A DNA stretch of 58,814 nucleotides from Lishizhenia tianjinensis (GCF_900116425.1 NZ_FPAS01000007.1:1-58814); one strand, 5' to 3'; shown: positions 47,881 to 58,627, numbered from the stretch's first letter. A program made the numbers and translations. Notes: generated by a model not told the origin, from the letters alone.

Positions 47881-49125
47881 CTATTGTCGAGAAACATAAG
47901 CCCCACTAACTTCTTGTTTTGCTGCAGGAAGTGCATCTACAGCTTCTTGGAAACTGCTATAACTGTTCATGGAAACTCTGTGTAAGCCGCCAAAGATACC
48001 AATGATTTCCGCATTGTAGCCCTTGGCTCTTAATTCTTCCACTTGTTTTTCTGCATTTTCAAGCTCGGAGAAGTTTCCACAAATCATTTTGTATTTTCCA
48101 GAAGTTTGAACGGGTGTTGTTGTGATTTCTTCTACTGTTTCCTCGGCAACATCATTATCCTCGTCAACTTCCGTTTCTTCTATTGCAGTTTCTGTTTGCT
48201 CTAGAGTTGTAACAGTATCTGTATCTACCAATGTTTCATTACGTAAAGTAGTGTCGGCAACGACCTCTTCTTGTTCAGTAGCGGCTTGTTCTTCCACCTC
48301 TGGAGTTACTTTAACTTCTGTTTTAGGAGTTTCTTCCTTATTATCGGCAAAGTAAGATTGAATTTTTTCAAGTTGTAAGGCTGCAAAAGTTCCAGCTCCT
48401 ATAATTAAAACCAAGATGATAATTAATCCAACTCTGTTTTTCTTCTTTTCCTTTTTAGGAGGAACAGTAACCACCTTTTTAACGGTAGCAACCTTAATAC
48501 CTTCCGTTTTAGGCTGAGGTGTAGGATCTTTTGCTTTGCTTTCTTTTTCAGTTTCTTCTTCCTTTTCCTCAGAAATCACTTCTTCCACCGGAGTAGGAGG
48601 AATGTAAGTATTTACTTTTTTAGGAGTTTCTTCGTCTGGTTTTTCTTCAATATCCTCAACGGGAGTTTCTATTTCTTCCGAAATGCTAAGTGTGTCTTCT
48701 ACTTCATTGTTTGAAAGCTCAACTTCATCCGCAGGAGACAGCTCTTCCTCGGCTTGAGCTTCCTCTTCTTCAACTATGGTCTGCACCGCTGCAACGCCAA
48801 CATCTTTTATCTTTTCCCAAGGAACAAAAACGATTTTCCCATCTTTGTTTTTGGTGAAAGAACCGAATTCAAACATGTCGTAAGATTCACCCTTATCTAA
48901 TTGAGCATTGATCTCTCGAACATATTTAGATATGAAATTCAAGGCTTCTTGCTCATCCATGTTAGAGTTCTCCACAATGAAATTCACCAATTTTCCATCG
49001 TTGAATTTCAAGTACTCATTAAAAAGTAAATCACCTGTTTTTTCATTGGCAATGATAATGGCCCCGAATTCGGGGATGATAACCGTACTTTCTAATTGAA
49101 GTAAAAGCTGAAGATACTTATTCAT
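47881..49125 (-). CDS. HU-CCDC81-like / SPOR domain membrane protein
   Basis: A 414-residue protein typical of Bacteroidota. The first about 105 residues form a HU/CCDC81-like domain ('MNKYLQLLLQLESTVIIPEFG', 'FNDGKLVNFIVENSNMDEQEAL', 'FEFGSFTKNKDGKIVFVPW'). A long acidic, Glu-rich and Pro-rich linker follows, then one membrane helix after 'KKEKKKNR' (about 228-246), a second acidic Thr-rich linker and a C-terminal SPOR domain (about 342-412, 'KYKMICGNFSELENAEKQVEELRAKGYNAEII'). SPOR domains bind denuded peptidoglycan at division sites, while the cytoplasmic HU-like domain could touch DNA, so it could link envelope and chromosome. That link is inference. Confidence 0.88.
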   Translation of the reverse strand: MNKYLQLLLQLESTVIIPEFGAIIIANEKTGDLLFNEYLKFNDGKLVNFIVENSNMDEQEALNFISKYVREINAQLDKGESYDMFEFGSFTKNKDGKIVFVPWEKIKDVGVAAVQTIVEEEEAQAEEELSPADEVELSNNEVEDTLSISEEIETPVEDIEEKPDEETPKKVNTYIPPTPVEEVISEEKEEETEKESKAKDPTPQPKTEGIKVATVKKVVTVPPKKEKKKNRVGLIIILVLIIGAGTFAALQLEKIQSYFADNKEETPKTEVKVTPEVEEQAATEQEEVVADTTLRNETLVDTDTVTTLEQTETAIEETEVDEDNDVAEETVEEITTTPVQTSGKYKMICGNFSELENAEKQVEELRAKGYNAEIIGIFGGLHRVSMNSYSSFQEAVDALPAAKQEVSGAYVSRQ

Positions 49126-49160
49126 GGCAAGCTATTTATGTTTAAAAATAGAGTTTTGAA

Positions 49161-50015
49161 TTAAAACAATTCATTAAAACTGAAGGTTTCCGATAAACGT
49201 ACGCCTTTTTCTGTTTGTTGTACGGTACAACATTCATTTACGCTATCGTGCTCTAAGAACAATATGTATTCCTCCTCTGCAGCGCGTTGTAAGAATTTTC
49301 CTTTTTCGTCCAAGGTTAAAAGCGGTCTAGTGTCGTAGCCCATAACATAGGGCAAAGGAATGTGCCCTGTACTTGGCAAAAGATCGGCCATGAAAACCAA
49401 GGTTTTTCCTTTGTACTTGATGTGGGGTATCATTTGACTTTCTGTATGTCCATCCACAAACAATAAGTCGATGTTGTTGAATACATTCTTAGCAAAATCT
49501 CCTTGTCTATCCACAAATTTCAATTGTCCAGATTCTTGAATAGGCAGAATGTTTTCTGATAAAAAAGAAGCTTTTTCTCTGGCATTGGGCTCTGTTGCCC
49601 ATTTCCAGTGCTTCTCTGTGCTCCAGTAGGTAGCATTTTTAAACACGGGCTCAAATCCAGTTCTGTCTTTGTTCCAGCGAATGGCTCCTCCACAGTGATC
49701 AAAGTGTAAGTGTGTTAAGAATACATCCGTGATATCATCCGGAGAGAATCCTAATTTTTTTAAGTTGCCTTGTAAGCTATCGTCTCCAAATAAGTAGTAG
49801 TGAGAAAAGAACTTTTCTGACTGTTTATCTCCTATACCGGTGTCAATTAAAATCAAACGATCACCGTCTTCAATTAACATAGAACGCATAGACCAATCAC
49901 ACATGTTGTTAGCATCTGCTGGGTTGGTTTTACTCCAAAGAGTTTTGGGTACAACACCGAACATTGCACCACCATCTAATTTGAAATTTCCTGTATTTAA
50001 AGGGTAAATAGTCAT
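49161..50015 (-). CDS. MBL-fold metallo-hydrolase
   Basis: A 284-residue metallo-beta-lactamase-fold protein. Metal motif 'THLHFDHCGG' (His102, His104, Asp106, His107), then 'DGHTESQMIPHI' with the next His and 'VFMADLLPSTGHI' with the bridging Asp. 'LIDTGIGDK' precedes the motif. Overall it resembles lactonase-like (AiiA/AttM-type) or other quorum-quenching MBL proteins of about 280 residues, but the substrate cannot be fixed. No signal peptide. A terminator for an upstream minus-strand gene lies 46 bp before its start. Confidence 0.88.
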   Translation of the reverse strand: MTIYPLNTGNFKLDGGAMFGVVPKTLWSKTNPADANNMCDWSMRSMLIEDGDRLILIDTGIGDKQSEKFFSHYYLFGDDSLQGNLKKLGFSPDDITDVFLTHLHFDHCGGAIRWNKDRTGFEPVFKNATYWSTEKHWKWATEPNAREKASFLSENILPIQESGQLKFVDRQGDFAKNVFNNIDLLFVDGHTESQMIPHIKYKGKTLVFMADLLPSTGHIPLPYVMGYDTRPLLTLDEKGKFLQRAAEEEYILFLEHDSVNECCTVQQTEKGVRLSETFSFNELF

Positions 50016-50060
50016 AGCTTCTTATTTTGCCCCTAAGTTATTAAGAGATTTGTAATAAAC

Positions 50061-50096
50061 GAAAAAGGTCGCACTATTTTGTGTAGTGCGACCTTT
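50061..50096 (-). terminator. Strong terminator for the 51-codon gene (minus strand)
   Basis: A perfect 13-bp stem (50064-50076 with 50084-50096, arms AAAGGTCGCACTA/TAGTGCGACCTTT on the plus strand) with a 7-nt loop. On the minus strand it runs into TTTTT, while on the plus strand only three Ts follow, so it serves minus-strand transcription. Confidence 0.85.
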
Positions 50097-50142
50097 ACCG
50101 AAACTAAAACTAAACTATGAAAATTATTGTACCTAATTTTCT

Positions 50143-50298
50143 TTATTCCAATTCGGGGCTACCACCGAGAATAGAGATAAAGAAAACGAACCCTGGTACC
50201 GGGCTGTTAGCGCTATATGCTAACCTGTGGTTTTCCCTTACAACCAACAAATCGTATTGTAAACCTCTTTTAAAATTTTTCACTATTTCTAGCTTCAT
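50143..50298 (-). CDS. Small 51-residue protein with own promoter and terminator
   Basis: A short open frame on the minus strand starts at the ATG at 50298-50296 and ends with TAA at 50145-50143. The product starts 'MKLEIVKNFKRGLQYDLLVV', continues 'RENHRLAYSANSPV' and has a hydrophobic C-terminal stretch 'PGFVFFISILGG' followed by 'SPELE'. It has no cysteine. A consensus promoter (TTTG-N20-TATCTTTG) lies 40 bp upstream and a 13-bp terminator 47 bp downstream; that exact framing of such a short frame argues for a real gene. The hydrophobic part is too short for a certain membrane span. I recognise no family and suggest no function. Alternatively the transcript is a regulatory RNA. Confidence 0.6.
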   Translation of the reverse strand: MKLEIVKNFKRGLQYDLLVVRENHRLAYSANSPVPGFVFFISILGGSPELE

Positions 50299-50337
50299 TT
50301 GAAAAGAGATGTTGTATGCTTTTCTCTAAATGCGGTG

Positions 50338-50369
50338 CAAAGATACATCCACTTTAAAGGGGATACAAA
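50338..50369 (-). promoter_or_regulatory. Complete minus-strand promoter TTTG-N20-TATCTTTG
   Basis: On the minus strand TTTG (plus 50366-50369) and TATCTTTG (plus 50338-50345) are separated by exactly 20 bp, the best Bacteroidota promoter match in the window. It directs transcription into the 51-codon gene. Confidence 0.75.
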
Positions 50370-50499
50370 TTTATTTTGGCAACAAAAGTTACATTATTGG
50401 AAACCAGAGTGTTTACGTATGCTGTTGAAGTGGAATTAATTAACGACTAAGTACTTAACTTGTAGACAGGTATTGATGAACTAGAAGAGGGTAGGAATG

Positions 50500-50528
50500 A
50501 AAAAAGCCCCAGTAAAACTGAGGCTTTT
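50500..50528 (-). terminator. Terminator after yidC (minus strand)
   Basis: Stem 50502-50512 with 50518-50528 (AAAAGCC..CAG paired with CTG..GGCTTTT, one mismatch); on the minus strand it is followed by six Ts. It separates yidC from the 51-codon unit. Confidence 0.8.
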
Positions 50529-50546
50529 AAGTATGATAGAACAAGA

Positions 50547-52529
50547 TTATTTTTTCATTTTCTCTTGCTGAGCTTTTTGCATTTGCTCAAGTCTTTCTTG
50601 GAATTTAGACTTCTTAGCTTTTTTAGTACCACCTGCATTTTCTGCTTTTTTAGCAGCCATTTTAGCTTTTAATTTCTCCTCATCTACAAAGAAGTTCTTA
50701 ATCAATACCATAGTTAAGATAGACATCAATGTTGAGATGAAGTAGTAGTAACTTAAACCAGATGAGTAATTGTTAAAGAAGAAGATCATCATGATAGGGA
50801 AGAAGTACATGATGTATTTCATGTTCGGCATTCCCTCTTGTTGCGGTTGTTGCATGTTACTACTGTTCAAAATCGTGTAGATTAAAGTAGTTGCCGCCAT
50901 CAACAAAGTGAATAAACTCACGTGATCTCCGTAGAAAGGAATATCAAAACTTAAGTTAGCAATGCTATCGTAAGATGATAAATCCTCTGCCCATAAGAAG
51001 CTCTTTTGTCTTAACTCAAAACTAGAAGGGAAGAATCTGAAGACGGCAAACAAGATAGGCATCTGTATCAACATAGGTACACATCCTGCCAAAGGCGAAG
51101 AACCTGTTTCCTTGTACAAGGCCATGGTCTCCATTTGCTTTTTCATAGCATCCTCTTTGTTCGGGTATTTCTTGTTTAACTCTTCTATCTCTGGTTTTAA
51201 GATACGCATCTTAGCAGATGATGTAAACATCTTCCATTGAATAGGAGTTAATACAGATTTAACTACGATAGTCAATAATAAGATAGCAATACCCAAGTTA
51301 ATTCCGAAGCTTGCAAACCAGTTAAACAAAGGTTGAATTGCATATACGTTTACCCATCTAAAGATACCCCAACCTAAGTTGATGATGTCTTCTGTTTCGT
51401 TGTTGTAAGACGCTAATAATTCGTAATCATTAGGACCAAAGAACCAGTTGATTTTTACAGAACCGTTGTCTGTAGAAGTCATCCCTAAATTCAATTGTGC
51501 TTGGTAGTCTTTGATGTGTGTATCGTAAAATGGAGAGTTTTCAGAGAAAGTAGTAATCTTCAAATCTGTACCATTCTTACCGAAACCATTCGCTGGCATC
51601 ATGATAGAAGAGAAGTAACTTTGCTTGAAAGCGATCCAGTCTAATTCTCCTTCAAACTCATCTTGATCATCATCAGAAGCTTCTGACAAGTAATCGTAGT
51701 TTTCATTTTTCTCTTTAAAGAAAACAGTTGAAATTCTTCTTTGCTCTGAAAGTAAACGCTCAGTTTTTGTCAATTTTGCTTGCCAATCTAACATTACGTT
51801 TTGCGGAGTAACTTCTCCCAATCCGTGCATACGGATTTCGTAAGTCATATCGTATTTTCCATCTTCTAAAGCGTAGATGTACTCAATAGACTTGTTTCCA
51901 CCTAAAGAATGACGTAAGGTTACATTGTTTTCGTTCTGACTAACAATTTCGAAAGCTTTCTCAGCAGTAGAATAAACTCCACCCTCGTAAGGGAAACGAA
52001 GTGCATTGCTTGCGTGATCACCATCGATTAATTCCAAAGCCGTAATTACACTGTCTTCTTTAGCGAAGTTCTCATAGCTTTCAAATTCTTTTAAAAGAAC
52101 GTTTGCTACTCTACCACCTTCAGTGTGTAATTCTATCTTTAATTTATCATTCTCTATCCAAACAGAGGTATTCTCAATTGCTGTTGTTGTAGTAGGTGTT
52201 TGTAATCCTCCAACAATAACAGTGTCTTTTTGAGTAAGCGTATCTGTGAAAATAGGGTTGTTTAATGAGTCAGTCGCTTGGATCCATGTAGAATCTTCGG
52301 TCATGATCATTTTCGCTTGTAGGTTATTGGCTACAGCTACTTGCTTTGCCTCTTCCAAAGAAATTGTATCCTGAGCTTTTGTAATTGCGGCTAAAGAATC
52401 TGCAACAGCTTGTTCCCTTGCTTCAATTTGTGCTTGGCGAATTTCCTCTTCTGTGGGTTGATTGAAGTAGGTGTAAAGGGCCAAAAGTCCCCCTATCAAA
52501 CCTAATCCAATAATTGTATTTCTATCCAT
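50547..52529 (-). CDS. yidC: Membrane protein insertase YidC
   Basis: Inserts and folds inner-membrane proteins alone or with SecYEG. The 660-residue protein has an N-terminal anchor (about residues 5-19), a linker, the large periplasmic beta domain (about 100-375) and the conserved five-helix core: 'NLGIAILLLTIVVKSVLTPIQWKMFTSSAKMRILKPEIEELNKKY' (about 415-460), 'ETGSSPLAGCVPMLIQMPILFAVFRFFPSSFELR' and the last helices before 'NYSSGLSYYYFIS'. A basic C-terminal tail ('KKAKKSKFQERLEQMQKAQQEKMKK') can bind ribosomes. It begins 9 bp after pyrG and shares its transcript. Confidence 0.97.
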   Translation of the reverse strand: MDRNTIIGLGLIGGLLALYTYFNQPTEEEIRQAQIEAREQAVADSLAAITKAQDTISLEEAKQVAVANNLQAKMIMTEDSTWIQATDSLNNPIFTDTLTQKDTVIVGGLQTPTTTTAIENTSVWIENDKLKIELHTEGGRVANVLLKEFESYENFAKEDSVITALELIDGDHASNALRFPYEGGVYSTAEKAFEIVSQNENNVTLRHSLGGNKSIEYIYALEDGKYDMTYEIRMHGLGEVTPQNVMLDWQAKLTKTERLLSEQRRISTVFFKEKNENYDYLSEASDDDQDEFEGELDWIAFKQSYFSSIMMPANGFGKNGTDLKITTFSENSPFYDTHIKDYQAQLNLGMTSTDNGSVKINWFFGPNDYELLASYNNETEDIINLGWGIFRWVNVYAIQPLFNWFASFGINLGIAILLLTIVVKSVLTPIQWKMFTSSAKMRILKPEIEELNKKYPNKEDAMKKQMETMALYKETGSSPLAGCVPMLIQMPILFAVFRFFPSSFELRQKSFLWAEDLSSYDSIANLSFDIPFYGDHVSLFTLLMAATTLIYTILNSSNMQQPQQEGMPNMKYIMYFFPIMMIFFFNNYSSGLSYYYFISTLMSILTMVLIKNFFVDEEKLKAKMAAKKAENAGGTKKAKKSKFQERLEQMQKAQQEKMKK

Positions 52530-52538
52530 TTCGTATGA

Positions 52539-54152
<1,614 letters not shown>

Positions 54153-54175
54153 TTAAATTTTGTAACTACGGGGCG

Positions 54176-54183
54176 CAAAGATA
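54176..54183 (-). promoter_or_regulatory. -7 box (TATCTTTG) for pyrG-yidC
   Basis: The minus strand reads TATCTTTG, a perfect TAnnTTTG, 27 bp before the pyrG ATG. A -33 TTG at the usual distance is not evident. Confidence 0.5.
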
Positions 54184-54409
54184 CAACAAACTAATCCTAA
54201 TAACCATAAGTTGAACGGCTTTTTCTATGAATAAATGTCAAGAACAGTTATATGTGTTACTTTCTATTTCTAATTGATTTAACGGTAGAGTGTTAACCTA
54301 AGAAGCGGCATAGATGTCTCAAATTGATATTACAGAGGGATAATGGAGAATGTAGCAAAGGTGGAGAACATATTATTTTTATTTTTACGGGTAATATAAT
54401 TACGTTACT

Positions 54410-57400
54410 ATGAAACACCTAATTCTCATACTATCTATCTTATTTTTTGTTCAATCCAATTTCCTTCATTGCCAAACTACAGGATTAGTAGATACGACTT
54501 ATAATACTTACAATATTGATGTTGAATTCAGTGGGTTTGATGATTTGGTTAAGTCTGTAATACCACTTCCAAATGGAAAGTATTTGGTTGCTGGATTTTT
54601 TCAAGAAGTTGATGGAGATTCTTTAAATCGTATTGCTCGATTAAATAATGACGGTACTGTAGATGCCTCTTTCAATGTGGCGGGTGCTGGGTTTGACAAT
54701 TACGTTTATGGGATGAAACAATTAATAAATGGGAATTACGCAGTTTGGGGAGGTTTTTCGACTTATAATAATCAGGTTGCTGAAAAAGTGGCTATTATAA
54801 ATTCAAATGGTAATCTTATATATGGTTTTAATAATCTAGATACCGTTTTCACCTATGTTGAGGCCCTTGATGAATTTTCTAATGGTGATTTAGCTATAGC
54901 CGGTTTTTATTCAAATCCGATTCCAAATTTCCATAGTAAAATGTTTAGGTACAGTCAGCAAGGCGTAAGGGATACATCTTTTGATAGTGGTATAATTACT
55001 GATCAAGGCATTAGGGAAATACTAATAAATTACAATGATGATGTTTTCATTTCTGGTAGGTTCAATGCTGTTAATGGTCAGCAGCAATATTGTATTGCGA
55101 AATTTGATTCGATAGGTGTTTTAGATTCTACATTTAATTTGGACTTTCAGCCTTCAAGTTATTTATCGATCTCAAATATGATTGTTCCTGATATGTATTT
55201 GTTGATGGACAGTAGTATTTTGATTAGTACCAGTAATATCTCCAGTATTGGAGGTACAGCATGTTCGAATATTTTGAAACTAAGAAATGATGGGAGTTTG
55301 GATATCACATTTATTGACGGTGCGAACTCTTTAGTAAATCATGGTATGGTAGAGTCTGCTTCTGGTACATTATACATTGGAGGAAGAAAATTTGATTCCA
55401 ATGGTGTTGAAGATTCGTCATATTTAAGAGGGACAGGAACTGGAATCTTCGATTATGCTGGTAAGCTGGTGTCATTTGGTTCTGATATATTAAGAAGAAA
55501 TATTGGAGGAGAATTAGATGCAACATTTCGGCAGAATAAAGGAGTTTTTGGAAGAGTGAATGTTGTAGAACCTTTGCCCGATGGAAGGTATTATTTGGGA
55601 GGTACGTTTACATCTGTAGATAAAAATGAATTGTTCGGAGTCGCAAGAATGATGCAGGATGGAACCGTTGATCCAACATTTGATTTTAATCCTGGTTTGA
55701 CAAGGACCTTTGAAAGTTCAATTTTCCCGACTTATGTTTTAAATGATATTGATGTGCAATCGGATGGGAAATTACTTTTAGCTGGTGAATTTGACATGGT
55801 GCACAAGTCTTTTCATGAAGGAGTAGTTCGATTGAATCAAGATGGTAGTTTAGACACAACATTTAAAATGTATCCTACTTATATAGGTGAGTTGTTAGAA
55901 GTTTCAGCCTTGGATAATGGAAAGGTTTTAGTTTTTGGTGAAGCTGGGTTTTCTGGTGTGGGTAATGGTTTAGGATATAGCAGTTTAATTCGATTGAATT
56001 CAGATGGTTCACTAGATAGTTCTTTTCAATTTGATTATACCGTTCTGAACTCTATAGGCCAGATTAATGATGTAGCTTTTTTACCATCAGGTAAAATAGC
56101 CCTTTTGGTTTCTTATACTTGGTATTATGCGCAGCCTTCAGATCCGGAGATATTTATAGTTAATTCAGATGGAAGTATAGATCAGAATTATAATAATTCT
56201 ACTGACTTGGTGGGAACGCAAAATAAAATCTCATATGATAGTCAAGGTAATTTAATTATCGCACTATCTCATTTGTCGGGACCACCGAATACATATGGAG
56301 GGGTTGAAATACCGAATTTGATAAAAATTTCACCTAGTGGTGCTTTGCTTACCCAGTTTGCTCCAGCTATTGATAGTTTGTATGATGTTAAAGATTTTTT
56401 AGTATTGCCGAATGATCAAATAGTCTTGGTTTATGGAGATAGTTTGATTCGACTGAATACAGATGGATCAAGGGACTATAGTTTTTTAGGAGTTGCAGGC
56501 AGATTCAAAGGATTTAATGTAGGTCATCTGGAATTTGTAGCTGCAACGGGTGATATTATCGCAGGTGCTTATGGGAATGTGTCAAGTAGTAACAATTATA
56601 CCCCGGGTATTTTTCGCTTCGAAACAGACTATTCTACAGATTGTTCCAACAGAGACTTGGTTGTAGAACATTTTTCTGATATTACCTGTTCGAATGCCGG
56701 TGCTTTGGAAATTAAAGCCTTAAATTATCAGGGAGATATCATGTGCTCTTGGGATAACGGTCCATATGTATTAAATGATACGCTGTTTACAACCACCGTT
56801 CCTGGTCCACATTATTTGAGTGTTTACGATACAGCTGGGTGTAGTGTTAATTTAGCTTATATATTTTCAGGGTCTCCCAACCAGTATGCTGTAGATGATC
56901 GCTTGAACTTAAGTCCTGGAAGTTTCAGACCTGGATTCCCGTCATCCATAGATATAGTGTATCAGAATGATGGATGCTTACCAAGTACAGGAGAGGTGCG
57001 TTTGGTTTTGGATTCTTTGCTGAGTTATAGTTCAGCATGGATAGCTCCTGATCAAATTAATGGTGATACGCTGATTTGGAATTACACCTCAATTAATAAT
57101 GATTCACTTTCTTATGCCAATAGAGTTTTTGTAGGGGTAAGTTTACAAGCTCAAATAGGAGACTTTGTGTACTTAACAGCCAGTATGAATGGAGCTCCAG
57201 ATGTTGATTCCACCAATAATTCTCAAATTATGATAGGCCCTGTAATCAACGGTTATGATCCAAATGATAAATCGGTTTACCCCATAGGGGAGTGTACGCC
57301 TCATTTTGTGGAGGAGGGACAAAAGTTTACGTATACTATTCGTTTTCAAAACACAGGAAATGCTGAAGCTGTGAATATTCATATAGACGATACCTTAAGT

Positions 57401-58453
57401 CCTTTTCTAGATCCAAATTCAGTGAGAGTGATCGCTTCTTCCCATGATATGTATACGGAATTGTTGGGGAGTAATCTTCTTAGATTTAAGTTTGACAGTA
57501 TTATGTTAATCGATAGTTTGTCTAGCCCCGAGGGAAGTAAAGGCTATGTGATTTTTGAAGTGGATCACATTGCTCAAGTTTTTGATGAAACCTATATTGA
57601 TAATCAAGTCGGAATTTATTTTGATTTTAACCCAGCGGTTATTACAAATACTGTATACAATACCATTAAAACACAGGGCTACTTGCAAGCTCCTCAGCAA
57701 ATGTCATTGCAAGATTGTGACTCTGTATACTGGGAAGGTGATTATTATAACCAAGCCGGTGTGTATGAGAAAACGTATTCCAATATTTATGGGTGTGATT
57801 CTACCTTGGTTTTAGATTTAAATCTTTCGCATAGTATTGAATTAAAAGACACCGTGGCAGCATGTAATGAATTCTATTGGCCAGAAACAGGGCAGGTTTA
57901 TGGAAGTAGTGGTGAGTATCAAGCAATATATTCTGCAATTAATGGATGTGATTCTATTTTAACTTTGAACCTAGATATAACAGAGGTTGATTATAACATA
58001 GGTGTTGCTTCGGATGGATCTCTTTTCCCAATAGATTCTTTGCTTGGCTCAACTTACCAGTGGTTTAACTGTGATAGTAACTATATGGTTTTACCGAACG
58101 AAACGAATGCTACCTACCTTCCAGCAATAGAAGGAATGTATTCGGTTCAGATAGTTAATGGAGCATGTTCAGATACTTCGTCATGTTTTCTTGTGGATTA
58201 CTTAAGTACGCAAAATTTTGACTTGAATACCATAGAGGTTTATCCCAATCCTGTACATGATGATATTAAAGTACGTTCAAAAGAGCCTATAACTAGTTTG
58301 AGAGTCATAAATAACTTAGGCCAACAAATGGGTTCAGCCCAACCTAACAGTCGAGAATATATATGGGATGTAACGAATTTTACCCCGGGAGTTTACTTAT
58401 TGCAGATAACCAGTGCGACCGAAGTTAAAACAGTAAGGGTCATTAAAAACTAA
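54410..58453 (+). CDS. Large secreted delta-60-repeat protein with T9SS type A sorting domain
   Basis: A 1347-residue protein with signal peptide ('MKHLILILSILFFVQSNFLHC'). About the first 750 residues are beta-propeller-like delta-60 repeats, with at least ten copies of the pattern [L/M/V/F]..[D/N]GxxDxx[F/Y] (for example 'LNNDGTVDASF', 'LRNDGSLDITF', 'MMQDGTVDPTF', 'LNQDGSLDTTF', 'LNSDGSLDSSF'). Then follow domains of the DUF11/DUF7619 kind ('YDPNDKSVYPIGECTPHFVEEGQKFTYTIRFQNTGNAEA', near 950-1080) and two short repeats ('CDSVYWEGDYYNQAG', 'CNEFYWPETGQVYGSSG'). The C-terminal type A sorting signal is 'VYPNPVHDDIKVRS' to 'GVYLLQITSATEVKTVRVIKN'. A surface or extracellular structural/adhesive role is likely; no catalytic site seen. 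Confidence 0.9.
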   Translation: MKHLILILSILFFVQSNFLHCQTTGLVDTTYNTYNIDVEFSGFDDLVKSVIPLPNGKYLVAGFFQEVDGDSLNRIARLNNDGTVDASFNVAGAGFDNYVYGMKQLINGNYAVWGGFSTYNNQVAEKVAIINSNGNLIYGFNNLDTVFTYVEALDEFSNGDLAIAGFYSNPIPNFHSKMFRYSQQGVRDTSFDSGIITDQGIREILINYNDDVFISGRFNAVNGQQQYCIAKFDSIGVLDSTFNLDFQPSSYLSISNMIVPDMYLLMDSSILISTSNISSIGGTACSNILKLRNDGSLDITFIDGANSLVNHGMVESASGTLYIGGRKFDSNGVEDSSYLRGTGTGIFDYAGKLVSFGSDILRRNIGGELDATFRQNKGVFGRVNVVEPLPDGRYYLGGTFTSVDKNELFGVARMMQDGTVDPTFDFNPGLTRTFESSIFPTYVLNDIDVQSDGKLLLAGEFDMVHKSFHEGVVRLNQDGSLDTTFKMYPTYIGELLEVSALDNGKVLVFGEAGFSGVGNGLGYSSLIRLNSDGSLDSSFQFDYTVLNSIGQINDVAFLPSGKIALLVSYTWYYAQPSDPEIFIVNSDGSIDQNYNNSTDLVGTQNKISYDSQGNLIIALSHLSGPPNTYGGVEIPNLIKISPSGALLTQFAPAIDSLYDVKDFLVLPNDQIVLVYGDSLIRLNTDGSRDYSFLGVAGRFKGFNVGHLEFVAATGDIIAGAYGNVSSSNNYTPGIFRFETDYSTDCSNRDLVVEHFSDITCSNAGALEIKALNYQGDIMCSWDNGPYVLNDTLFTTTVPGPHYLSVYDTAGCSVNLAYIFSGSPNQYAVDDRLNLSPGSFRPGFPSSIDIVYQNDGCLPSTGEVRLVLDSLLSYSSAWIAPDQINGDTLIWNYTSINNDSLSYANRVFVGVSLQAQIGDFVYLTASMNGAPDVDSTNNSQIMIGPVINGYDPNDKSVYPIGECTPHFVEEGQKFTYTIRFQNTGNAEAVNIHIDDTLSPFLDPNSVRVIASSHDMYTELLGSNLLRFKFDSIMLIDSLSSPEGSKGYVIFEVDHIAQVFDETYIDNQVGIYFDFNPAVITNTVYNTIKTQGYLQAPQQMSLQDCDSVYWEGDYYNQAGVYEKTYSNIYGCDSTLVLDLNLSHSIELKDTVAACNEFYWPETGQVYGSSGEYQAIYSAINGCDSILTLNLDITEVDYNIGVASDGSLFPIDSLLGSTYQWFNCDSNYMVLPNETNATYLPAIEGMYSVQIVNGACSDTSSCFLVDYLSTQNFDLNTIEVYPNPVHDDIKVRSKEPITSLRVINNLGQQMGSAQPNSREYIWDVTNFTPGVYLLQITSATEVKTVRVIKN

Positions 58454-58461
58454 TTGTTGAA

Positions 58462-58490
58462 GATCCACCTCTAAAAGGTGGATTTTTTTA
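58462..58490 (+). terminator. Terminator after the delta-60 gene
   Basis: Stem 58463-58470 with 58476-58483 (ATCCACCT/AGGTGGAT), 5-nt loop, then seven Ts. Confidence 0.85.
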
Positions 58491-58519
58491 TTGCCCTATA
58501 TATAAGGTATAAAATACAA

Positions 58520-58610
58520 GTTAAGAATGATGAGTTAAGAGTTAAGAAAGCTGAATTAAGAATTCTTATAAGTAGAAGTATTCAATTTTGAATTTTGAAT
58601 GATGAATTAA
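58520..58610. repeat. Heptamer-phased intergenic repeat patch (A/T-rich words)
   Basis: From 58520 to 58568 the sequence reads as consecutive 7-mers: GTTAAGA, ATGATGA, GTTAAGA, GTTAAGA, AAGCTGA, ATTAAGA, ATTCTTA. After a short gap, 58583-58610 reads CAATTTT, GAATTTT, GAATGAT, GAATTAA. The words resemble those at 5874-5945. No coding potential is visible. Confidence 0.7.
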
Positions 58611-58627
58611 ACCTGGTGCAGTTGTTT

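Larger units (their letters stand above)
50016..50546 (-). other. 531-bp interval holding a hidden minus-strand transcription unit
   Basis: Between yidC and the MBL gene, both on the minus strand, lies a self-contained unit: yidC terminator (50502-50528), promoter (50338-50369), a 51-codon gene (50143-50298) and a strong terminator (50061-50096). The remaining 50370-50501 shows nothing recognisable. Confidence 0.65.

Noticed and set aside
50117-50302. A plus-strand open frame of 61 codons in the yidC-MBL interval
   Set aside because: It is the antisense shadow of the minus-strand 51-codon gene. Promoter and terminator both point to the minus strand, and the plus-strand product lacks protein-like composition.
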